Shown here piece by piece: positions 8,101 through 14,505 of a stretch of 22,401 nucleotides of DNA. Every line of letters begins with the position of its first letter. The stretch's first letter is position 1. This DNA comes from Corallochytrium limacisporum (Eukaryota; Opisthokonta), in contig PDIP01000017.1 in NCBI GenBank assembly GCA_002811645.1, positions 24,291-46,691 on the forward strand. Reading direction: 5' to 3'. The translations under genes were made by a program, and so were the position numbers. Below the pieces are notes generated by a model, which saw nothing but the letters and a program-made list of their open reading frames with translations, searched no databases and was not told the origin of the DNA.

Positions 8101-9886
8101 GCGGACTATCTATGATCAGATGAACTACATGCTCAAGGAGTTCTTCATGATCGATGCCTCTAAGTACGAGTTCAAGGACGATCACCTGATTGCGACGGAC
8201 GAGGAGGATGAGGCTGAGACCAATGCAGAGGCAGAGAACAAGGACGAACAGGCGGTCCCGGATGCAGATGAGGAGAAACCGGCTGTCGACGCAGCTGAAC
8301 CCTCCGCTGATGAGCTAAAGAAGGCTCAGAGTGCGGATGACATGGACGTCGTTGTAGATGAGGATGCGACTGGCCATGGTGAAAAGACGGCCGCTGCTGT
8401 CGCAAAGAGCCACCTCCGTCCTGTGCAAGTGATTCAGACTGCAGACGACGCCGACCTAGTTGTGAAGGGTGTGGACGACTCGAACAAGCAGAGTGTCTTC
8501 TATGGTAACTCTCACTGGTTCCTAACTTTCCGCCTCTTCCAGATCATCTATGAGCGTCACTACACGATCAAGACGACCGCCAATGATATCGAGAAGGATG
8601 CTAAGGAAGGTGCTGAGCATAACAAGAACTTTGAACTGGGATCTCAGGTAAACCTTGCCATGCGTCTTGGTTTTAAGAGGCAGTCTCAGGACATGAAGAA
8701 GGGCCTGTTCAACCAGTACAAGGACCTGCTAAAGAATTTGATTGCCAGCGACAACAAGTCCGAGGATCATTCGTACTTTGAGGACGCCATGCGTGAGTTG
8801 ATGGGTATCAAGGCTTACATCAGCTTTACCATGGACCGTCTGCTGCAGTCTTTTGTGCGCCAGCTAAGCAACACTATGAACGACAACCTTAGTAATAAGC
8901 TCATGGATCTGTATCTGTACGACAAGCAGAAGGGCATGCGCAACAATGCAACCGAGCAGGCATACCAGTGCAACGTCGAAGCCTGCATTGGCGATGACAA
9001 TGTTTACCGCATTGCCATTGAAAAGACCTCAGACGCGGAGCGCGTGATTGCCTTCCGAATCTCAAATCCGGACTTCCAGTGCCAAGCCCCTGATGTTTCT
9101 ATCAGTGACCGCTGGCACATGTACATGGATCGCTTCCTGACCACTCAGCCCACTCCCGAGGACCTAAAGGCCATGGCCAAGCACTATGTCTGGCTCGAGC
9201 GTGTACGCCGCAAGGTTGAGAAGTCTGGCAACAAGAAGCGCACAGAGGCCATGCAGAGTCACAATGGTTTGGAGGTAAAGATCTGTTGCAATACCTACAA
9301 AATGTTCTTCGTGGAGGGCACCTACGACTCGCAGTTTGTGCCCGGATGCCTCGGCCGCTCACAGGCCACTTTCAAGGATGGTGTTAGCAAACGCAACAAG
9401 AAGTTCATGAGTGTACTCTCCAAACTCAGTGACGTTGACGAAGACGCTCGTGACGAGTACCGCAAGCTCATGAAGGGAGAGGAAGGCACCACCGAGGCCA
9501 AGGTGGAGACTGATGCCTACGGACGGTCATTTGTTCGGTACGTACTGATTGAAAAGGACATTACCGCGAAGGCCACTGAGGACACGGAAGTCCCGGAAGG
9601 CGACAGTAAAGCCGAAGAGCCCGCTGCCGAGACTGCTGAGCCTGAAGAAGAAGGTGAGGAGGCCAAAGCCGAGGATGAAGCAACGGAACCTGCTGCTGCT
9701 CCCGCCAAGGACAAGGAGACCAAGGGCGATGACGGTGATGGTGATGGTGCAGGCGAAGGTGAAGACGAAGCAGAAGCAGGAGCCGATGCCGAAGCAAAGG
9801 GTGAAGCGGAGGCCGAGGCCGAAGGTGATGCTGAAACCGACGCCAAAGACGGCGAAGCCGAGGGTGACGCCATGAAGACGGATTGA
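5105..9886 (+). CDS. SIN3: SIN3 transcriptional corepressor scaffold
   Basis: Scaffold of the nuclear Sin3-HDAC complex: PAH domains bind repressor peptides and the central region binds class I histone deacetylase. The 1593-residue frame starts at the first ATG (G at -3); seven upstream codons are open but begin at TTG. Domains in order: hydrophilic N-terminus; Pro/Gln/His/Gly-rich segment (about 135-276); PAH1 (about 283-352); second Pro-rich linker (about 365-465); PAH2 (470-538, with NYVSKIKTRF and YKNFLEIL); basic linker with AKKIR; PAH3 (648-713); HDAC-interaction region from about 725, including STCKRFGVSYRALP; C-terminal Sin3 region from about 1130 (FYGNSHWFLTFRLFQIIYERH-like); acidic Glu/Ala/Asp tail (about 1496-1593). 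Length matches yeast Sin3 (about 1536). No intron interrupts 4.8 kb. It is divergent from HSDH and upstream of MIC60 on the same strand. Confidence 0.97.
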   Translation: MSGEPPAEGSNPTADPGNANQESNQNDSTNVQQPPPVKAEPEGQAPGLPPAETANSTGPTQGQENAENQGTNQANTGAPEKQETSVQGQSVGGQEPPSGEHGAAQPPHGGQESAGSAPVEETKAAVVNGATAEAQQPPQGASQPPPPPQGPPAPHQHGPPPPPQGGPPPPAHGAMPPQHPPPPQHYQQLPPQHHPPPPQHPSEHPPPPPAGPPQDHPQGPPPPQHPPPPPQGGPSPKGQSQPSTGPPSGAPPMNAAPAPPGPNGAPPGPPAAQGQGKGAVQRLKVEDALGYLDRVKMQFENQPHVYNQFLDTMKEFKSQAIDTPGVIRRVSTLFEGHPELITGFNTFLPPGFQIDPSTVPGHPANRTGTTTVGTIDENGERNKPLPGPPPTTYEAPPPGQAGYAPPPPTGGPPPPPTAQQNASGPPPPQPSGPAPGAAPAAPANAAAASQPSSQPASGGASGAPRQRAPVEFNQAINYVSKIKTRFSQHPEIYKNFLEILHTYQKEQTSIKDVYNQVAQLFNRHQDLLEEFSQFLPDAAPHHAAAMAAAGQRAAGAAAAAGAPRAGGADGYQMAPQGAPPGPPTGGAPMLPPKDGSLPPHMASQVGYGMPSGSASKPGARRADGPDSSAKKIRIEDKESLLDPSRIADNYEIYLYFEKVKHALANRVAYDNFLKILNLYNRSVINSNELVQLASGFLGKFPDLFRYLKHILGFTDQQQPEVPRLPSVVQDSYHEIDYSTCKRFGVSYRALPKNHTPPSCSGRTELCDEVLNDTLVSFPTYSDEQTFLASRKNVYEEAMYKCEDERYELEMVIETNMSTIRVLEAVNYKIQRSSAEDAVKMRLDKNLGGISEIIYHKSIERLYGDKTPEVIDMLRRNPAGAVPIVLKRLKQKDEEWRKAQREWNKYWRDVVERNFLKSLDHQGIIFKGNDKKSTSAKGLVAEIETLLQEEKDRSSDLADRLPQYKRDPLLKFELKDAEFAKEVLEIIRYYVACTMSTADARTIYDQMNYMLKEFFMIDASKYEFKDDHLIATDEEDEAETNAEAENKDEQAVPDADEEKPAVDAAEPSADELKKAQSADDMDVVVDEDATGHGEKTAAAVAKSHLRPVQVIQTADDADLVVKGVDDSNKQSVFYGNSHWFLTFRLFQIIYERHYTIKTTANDIEKDAKEGAEHNKNFELGSQVNLAMRLGFKRQSQDMKKGLFNQYKDLLKNLIASDNKSEDHSYFEDAMRELMGIKAYISFTMDRLLQSFVRQLSNTMNDNLSNKLMDLYLYDKQKGMRNNATEQAYQCNVEACIGDDNVYRIAIEKTSDAERVIAFRISNPDFQCQAPDVSISDRWHMYMDRFLTTQPTPEDLKAMAKHYVWLERVRRKVEKSGNKKRTEAMQSHNGLEVKICCNTYKMFFVEGTYDSQFVPGCLGRSQATFKDGVSKRNKKFMSVLSKLSDVDEDARDEYRKLMKGEEGTTEAKVETDAYGRSFVRYVLIEKDITAKATEDTEVPEGDSKAEEPAAETAEPEEEGEEAKAEDEATEPAAAPAKDKETKGDDGDGDGAGEGEDEAEAGADAEAKGEAEAEAEGDAETDAKDGEAEGDAMKTD

Positions 9887-10348
9887 GGAAAGTTGCCGTA
9901 CTTATACCGGGACTAACCGCATGAGGCCGGGACACGAATACACAAGCGGAGAAAAGTGTCCGACGCCTTTCCCTTTTTTCATGCTATGACAGTGTAACAT
10001 AGTTAGGTTTACCTATACATCCATCACACCTACCTGACAGTTCATCAATGCCTAACAAAAACCATAACTTCCCAAACCCAAGAAAACGCAAATAACATTT
10101 CTACCACTATTTAATTTTCTTACTTCTTTCACTATTCTGAACCATCCACTCACAGCGGGACCGGGCAAAGCCGGGGGAGAGATCCCAGAACTGCGCGGGC
10201 ACTAACGAACAGACACAGCAAGCCGGGTAAAAACACCAGTGGTTGTGCTTTGCGCGGCGCATACGTGTACATACATAACACAACCACACATCCGTCCCGT
10301 TCATGTGTTTGGATGTTGTGGGTGGTGGGTTGTGCCCCCCCAGGCCCC

Positions 10349-10366
10349 CCCCCCCCCGGGAGGGGG
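10349..10366. repeat. C-run/G-run inverted repeat
   Basis: The end of a 13-base C-run (10345-10357) followed by GGGAGGGGG. Centred on CCCGGG (10355-10360), the arms pair for nine positions with one C/A mismatch. The same architecture as at 3315-3334 and 10700-10717. Confidence 0.6.
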
Positions 10367-10489
10367 ATGGTCACGCCTGTCTGGTACCAGCACCGCATGC
10401 GCTTGTGTTCCCACCAAACTTTCTTTCTGCCCCTTTGCCCGTTTCACCTCCCCTTCTGTGTCCCCACTTCCGCCCCTCTATTTTCTTTT

Positions 10490-10627
10490 CGCTTTTTTGT
10501 TTTTTTTTTTTGTTGTGATTGGGCCGTCGCCCTCTCTCTCTATTTCCTTTTTTTTTTACCTTCTATTTTTTTGTTTTTGTTTTGTTTCTCTCGCTCTCTC
10601 TCGCTCTCTCTCTCCGTCTCCCTTTCC
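10490..10627. repeat. poly-T and CT-rich low-complexity tract
   Basis: Several T-runs of 7-12 bases broken by single G or C, followed by a (CTCTCG/CT)n pyrimidine microsatellite around 10587-10622. It lies 0.5-0.6 kb upstream of MIC60. On the minus strand it reads as poly-A plus GAGA-type repeats. It could be a nucleosome-excluding promoter tract. Confidence 0.7.
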
Positions 10628-10699
10628 AAAGTGCGATCGGTGTGCCGCCTTACGGCCGGCGAAGGGGGTGGGGAGAGCAGCACGGCACAAGGGCCAAGT

Positions 10700-10731
10700 C
10701 CCCCCCCCGGGGGGGGGGGCCTCCGCGGAGG
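10700..10731. repeat. double GC hairpin
   Basis: Nine C followed directly by eleven G (10700-10719) form a perfect 9-bp inverted repeat, and after it CCTCCGCGGAGG (10720-10731) is a perfect 12-bp palindrome. GGGCC (10691-10695) and GGCCC (10745-10749) could close an outer stem. This is the strongest structure of the intergenic GC palindromes in the window. Confidence 0.7.
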
Positions 10732-10833
10732 GGAAGACAAGGGGGGCCCATGGGCTCTTGGACGGTCCATACGTAATCGAAGTAGGGAGAGAGATCCCGC
10801 ATTCGATCGTGGCGTTTAGGTGCGTTCCGATTG

Positions 10834-10850
10834 GCGATGTGGAACATCGC
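10834..10850. repeat. perfect 7-bp hairpin upstream of MIC60
   Basis: GCGATGT, GGA, ACATCGC: perfect arms with a 3-nt loop, not made of homopolymers, 267 bp upstream of the MIC60 ATG. It could be a dimeric transcription-factor site or RNA hairpin; no family is recognised. Confidence 0.5.
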
Positions 10851-11025
10851 TGGACGCTGTTGTGAAGGCAATGGGACAATATTGAGTGTGTAGGAAATGT
10901 TATTTTTTGGTGCGGTATTTCAAAGTGCAATCAGCTTATGCGATATCTCTTGCATGTGCTCCCTCGTGGACTGAGAGGAGATATTGTGACTACCGGATAC
11001 ACACAGACCTAGAGCATGCGACACT

Positions 11026-11031
11026 TATAAT
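11026..11031 (+). promoter_or_regulatory. TATA-like element upstream of MIC60
   Basis: TATAAT within an AT-rich CTTATAATAA, 86 bp before the MIC60 ATG. Position is reasonable for a core promoter with a short leader, but the match is weak. Confidence 0.25.
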
Positions 11032-11116
11032 AACGGTCCTTTGTGACAATAGTAGTCTTTAGTAGAAAAAGGATCTGTAAGATAAAGTAAGAAACCGAAA
11101 CTAGCAAGATAAAACC

Positions 11117-13081
11117 ATGAATAGGCACGGATATCGCCTGGTCGCTCGGGCACCCGGGGTGGCCCGGTCTCGACCTGCCGCCCGCTCGGTCTGTTTGCAC
11201 CAGAAGCAGCGGCGTCAAATGGCCACCACCAAATCCCCATCATCTGGATCAGCCGTCTGGCGTTTCTTAGGAATGATTCAATTAGTTGGCGTTGCCATCT
11301 ATGCCGGTGGGGCCTACCAGAGTCGAAGTGACAAAGAATTCAGGAAGAATTTTGAGGACACGCTTCCCTACGCCAAGGAGCTAAACAACCTCGTCTCGAG
11401 CCAGTTGGGAGATCCAGTTTACCGGGAGCCCGCGAAACGGATCAAACCTGCGGTGCCAGCAAAGAAGCCCGAGACACCAAAGACTCCAGTGGTACCAAAG
11501 AAGTCTGACAAGAAAGACGAGCCGAAGAAGATCGAGAAGGCGTCCACGGGAGCACCAGCAAAAATGGAGACTCCCAAGGGGAAGGAGTCCAAGGTAGAAA
11601 CGTCCAAAGTAGAAACGTCCAAGGTAGAAACGTCCAAGAAAGAAGAGACTCAAAAGGCTGATTCTCAGGCTCCGGCTAAGAAACCAGGTGCGGACGTCGA
11701 AAAGCCGGGCGAGGCGAAGAAGTCTGCAGAACCGAAAGAGTCTGCAGAACCGGCCAAGCAGGCTGCCGCTGCCACTGCCGGCACTGCTGCTGTGGCTGCG
11801 GGTCCCAAAACCGAAGAGCCTGTCAAAGACGCCAAGGATGAGAAGATTGACGCGGAGCTGGCTAAAGTAGGACGCTCGGGCGTCAAGACTTCTGAGATGC
11901 CCACAGAGGAACAGAAGAAAGAGGACATACCCCTGAAGAAAGAAGAGGCTAAGGAAGCGGCACCGCCCGCTGCCGCTGGCGGCGATGATGGTAAGAAGGG
12001 ACCTGATGATGGTGAGGAGGCCCAGGAAAAGAGTGGCAAGAGGAAACGCAGTCGTGCGGAGATTGCTGCCGAGAAAGCTGCCATTGAGGAGGCCTTGAAG
12101 CATCAAGAGTTCGAATTCAAGAATCGTTTGGACGAAGCTCTTCTGAAACGTGACCAGGAATGGCAGGAAAAACTCAAAACCGAAGCTGCGGCGGTCAAGG
12201 AACGGTATGAGGAGCTCATGACTGAGGAGATCAGCGCTGTAGAGAGTGCGGCAGCCCACGATCTGAAGCGCACCATAAAACGCCTCCAACAGCTGCATGA
12301 CCTGGAGCTCCGGGAGAAACTCAAACAGTTGGAGAGCGCTCTGAAGGATCTTTGGGAAGGCGAGATTGACAAGCGCCTCGTGACAGAGCGTGAGGATACT
12401 ATTATGCGCATGAAGGGTCTTTTTGCTAAGGTTGAATTGCTGGAGGCTCTGCTACAGCGTGCTGTGTCCGTTCATGCCGGCCAAAAGGATACACGCCAAC
12501 TTATCCTTGCTTCCCAGGGACTACGTATGGCCATTGACAATGGACAGCCCCTGAACGCTTACATAGACATTCTCCGGGCAGCCACTGACAAGACAGTTGA
12601 CCCCTTGCTGGTCGAGGCGCTGGATGCCCAGGAGAATCGTCACGCCCAGGGCGTGTCGAGCTTTGAAGAGCTGCGTGTGCGCTTCCGGGACATTAAACGC
12701 GAGTGCCGTCACGCGGCTCTGATGGGACCGCAGGGTGGTCTGTTTTCGTACCTGCTCGGCCGTGCAGCCGCGTTCATCTCCTTTGAGAATGATCCAGCAC
12801 AGCTGACAGAGGGCGCCAAGTCTGCTCTGCCTGCCTCCAGTAGTCAGATGATTAGTGCCACCCAGGCCAATGGTATCCTTGCCCGCACCGAAGCACACTT
12901 GGAAGCCAACGATCTGGAAATGGCGGTGCGTGAGCTCAATCGTCTGCAGGGATACCCTAAACGACTGGCCCGTGACTGGCTGAACGCTGCACGGGCGCGC
13001 CTGGAGGTCCAGGATCTCATCAAGGTTGTCGACTCGTCTGCTGCTATGCGTTTGTGCACTGAAAAGAATGTCACTGAGTGA
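11117..13081 (+). CDS. MIC60: MICOS complex subunit MIC60 (mitofilin)
   Basis: Inner mitochondrial membrane protein that shapes crista junctions as the core of MICOS. The 654-residue frame starts at an ATG in good context (AAAACCATGA). The N-terminus is Arg-rich without early acids, a matrix presequence (about 1-45). One transmembrane helix follows (about 48-66, FLGMIQLVGVAIYAGGAY), then the conserved FEDTLPYAKE stretch. Next is a Lys/Glu/Ala/Pro-rich disordered linker (about 100-310) with three tandem KVETS units, a long coiled coil (about 315-440) and the Mic60 C-terminal domain with the conserved terminal segment (about 587-645, LNRLQGYPKRLARDWLNAAR). Length is between yeast (540) and human (758). 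A 32-bp tandem duplication crosses the stop codon. Convergent with MED21, 169 bp between stops. Confidence 0.96.
   Translation: MNRHGYRLVARAPGVARSRPAARSVCLHQKQRRQMATTKSPSSGSAVWRFLGMIQLVGVAIYAGGAYQSRSDKEFRKNFEDTLPYAKELNNLVSSQLGDPVYREPAKRIKPAVPAKKPETPKTPVVPKKSDKKDEPKKIEKASTGAPAKMETPKGKESKVETSKVETSKVETSKKEETQKADSQAPAKKPGADVEKPGEAKKSAEPKESAEPAKQAAAATAGTAAVAAGPKTEEPVKDAKDEKIDAELAKVGRSGVKTSEMPTEEQKKEDIPLKKEEAKEAAPPAAAGGDDGKKGPDDGEEAQEKSGKRKRSRAEIAAEKAAIEEALKHQEFEFKNRLDEALLKRDQEWQEKLKTEAAAVKERYEELMTEEISAVESAAAHDLKRTIKRLQQLHDLELREKLKQLESALKDLWEGEIDKRLVTEREDTIMRMKGLFAKVELLEALLQRAVSVHAGQKDTRQLILASQGLRMAIDNGQPLNAYIDILRAATDKTVDPLLVEALDAQENRHAQGVSSFEELRVRFRDIKRECRHAALMGPQGGLFSYLLGRAAAFISFENDPAQLTEGAKSALPASSSQMISATQANGILARTEAHLEANDLEMAVRELNRLQGYPKRLARDWLNAARARLEVQDLIKVVDSSAAMRLCTEKNVTE
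11588..11632 (+). repeat. three 15-bp tandem repeats in the MIC60 linker
   Basis: Unit TCCAAGGTAGAAACG in three near-identical copies (one G/A change) plus six bases of a fourth. It encodes the repeated SKVET pentapeptide in the intermembrane-space linker. In-frame units allow length change without frameshift. Confidence 0.85.
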
Positions 13082-13130
13082 GCACAACAAAACCATCAAA
13101 TGTCACTGAATGAGCACAACGAAACCATCA
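13067..13130 (+). repeat. 32-bp tandem duplication spanning the MIC60 stop
   Basis: Two 32-bp units (13067-13098 and 13099-13130) differ at only two bases, with seven bases of a third unit after them. The first contains the last MIC60 codons (AAT GTC ACT GAG TGA). The second repeats the stop region in the 3' UTR. The high identity suggests a recent event. Confidence 0.9.
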
Positions 13131-13250
13131 AATGTCATCATACACCAACGTCACACATACAATACAAATTCCATTCAAATTGAACTGCATAAACATGATT
13201 TTAACGGGCCTATTCCGTTTATATACTTTTTGTGACCGGATGTGGACGAA

Positions 13251-13652
13251 CTACCCGGTGCGAAGTTCCATGATGCCGTCGATTAAACGCTTCCTAGTCT
13301 GCTGTACCTGCTTGAGCAGTGCCTCCGCCTCCTTTACCACTGTCGCGTACTCCTCCATTAGCTGTTTATTCTGAGCGTCAACCTCCGGGATCACTCGCTT
13401 TAATTCATCATTTTTTGTAGTTTCGGGTAGAGAAGCGGCTAGAATATTAAGCTCTTTGTATATCCGAATAATGTGCTTGGCGTTCTCTTCTGCGCGTTCG
13501 TTAAACTTGGCCGTGACCCGGGCATTGTCTTCCAGAGCCTGTTCTCCGTACCGTAAAGAGTAGACCGGCGCTCGCATCACACATGCGACTCCATCGAGCA
13601 TGGCTACCGACAATCTATTGATTCGGTCCTGTAGCTGTGTTAATCTATCCAT
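13251..13652 (-). CDS. MED21: Mediator complex subunit 21
   Basis: Subunit of the Mediator middle module (yeast Srb7), which pairs with MED7 in a helical hinge and links activators to RNA polymerase II. The 133-residue frame is close to family length (about 140) and starts with the hallmark MDRLTQLQD. The rest is helical: a helical hairpin (about 1-60), then a heptad-rich coiled coil (about 60-130, with ELKRVIPEVDAQNKQLMEEY). Start context is good (A at -3). No introns. It converges with MIC60 and diverges from MCRS1, whose ATG lies 853 bp away. No other family fits; remaining doubt is only about the short length. Confidence 0.9.
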   Translation of the reverse strand: MDRLTQLQDRINRLSVAMLDGVACVMRAPVYSLRYGEQALEDNARVTAKFNERAEENAKHIIRIYKELNILAASLPETTKNDELKRVIPEVDAQNKQLMEEYATVVKEAEALLKQVQQTRKRLIDGIMELRTG

Positions 13653-14505
13653 GATGACTAGGGTATTTGAGTTCGCGTTGTCTTGCGTCAGGGGCTGCTC
13701 AGGTCATATCTCGATTTTCTGGTCCAAATCACAATCTGAACCGATTTCTTCCGGGAAAATTAGCACACCCGTTTACTCATCGGACAAAACGCGTGAAAAG
13801 AACCATGTCTGGTGCTCCCACCTAGAACTTGATCACAACAAGGACCTTTTGTGTGTCACGTTTGGTTTATTTTTCTTTCTTTGAGCCGTTCTCCCTGGTG
13901 CTGGAGGGGCCATGAAGTGAAAAGCAGGTGAAGGAAAAAGTTCGTTCAGGGTTTGGCGGGGTGGGGGGGGGGAGCTGTGTACTTTTCCACGTAGGCATCC
14001 CCCCCTTGCCTTACATTTCAGTACCTGAGAGCCTCTCTCCGCCGGTCAATAAAATCAATACAAAAACCATATTTGCAAATAGAATAAATAATATTGATTA
14101 TATTTCGATTTTAGCATCCATAATTTACTTTTTTGAATTGATTGTTTTTTGAGCCGGCCCCTGCGTCCGTCGGATTCCCTAACTTTCGATCACACTGAAC
14201 TCGATACGCCGCAAGCAAAACGGCCGAATGTGGGGGGGAGAGGGCGCGCGGGAAGTGCTGCCCTCCATTTCGCCCACAAGGGAGGGGGGAGCCCATATAT
14301 TTGGCAGCAGGCCTGGGACAGATATTTCAAGGAGCCAGGTAGAATGTTTTATTACCTTTGTCATGGACACGTTCAATAATGTGAACACGCCAGGAACGTA
14401 AATAATATTGGACGGTGTGCATCCCAAATTGGTGTAAACTTCAGTGAGTCAATATGTTGAATAGGTGAAGTTGAATGGACCAATTCTCAAATTAATTGAA
14501 CACAG
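13653..14505. other. divergent intergenic region between MED21 and MCRS1
   Basis: No gene recognised. It contains a G-rich stretch (13949-13972, including ten G at 13963-13972), an AT-rich island (about 14040-14150) with ATTGATTATATT at 14093-14104, a two-part GC hairpin (14229-14278), and a possible short intron before MCRS1 (GTAAAT at 14398 to AG at 14505). It must hold both promoters. Confidence 0.55.
14229..14278. repeat. two-part GC-rich hairpin
   Basis: Outer arms TGTGGG (14229-14234) and CCCACA (14273-14278), inner arms GAGGGC (14240-14245) and GCCCTC (14260-14265), with a 14-nt loop and a 5/7-nt internal loop. Both arms are perfect. It could be a structured element in a transcript of either strand or a DNA cruciform. 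It lies about 230 bp upstream of MCRS1. Confidence 0.45.

Larger units (their letters stand above)
9887..11116. other. 1.2 kb spacer between SIN3 and MIC60
   Basis: No gene recognised; open frames here start at non-ATG codons or encode low-complexity Pro/Ser/Phe strings from the T and CT tracts. The left part should hold the SIN3 3' UTR; it is A/C-rich (about 10020-10110) but I see no clear AATAAA. The right part holds two GC inverted repeats, a T/CT-rich block, a perfect hairpin at 10834-10850 and a TATA-like element at 11026, all before MIC60. Confidence 0.6.

Noticed and set aside
10239-10865. 208-codon plus-strand frame upstream of MIC60
   Set aside because: Starts at a codon before T and CT tracts and encodes Phe/Ser/Leu low complexity; not conserved-looking.
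11381-12298. 305-codon open frame antisense to MIC60
   Set aside because: Leu/Phe/Arg repeats mirror the Lys/Glu-rich MIC60 linker; a product of codon bias.
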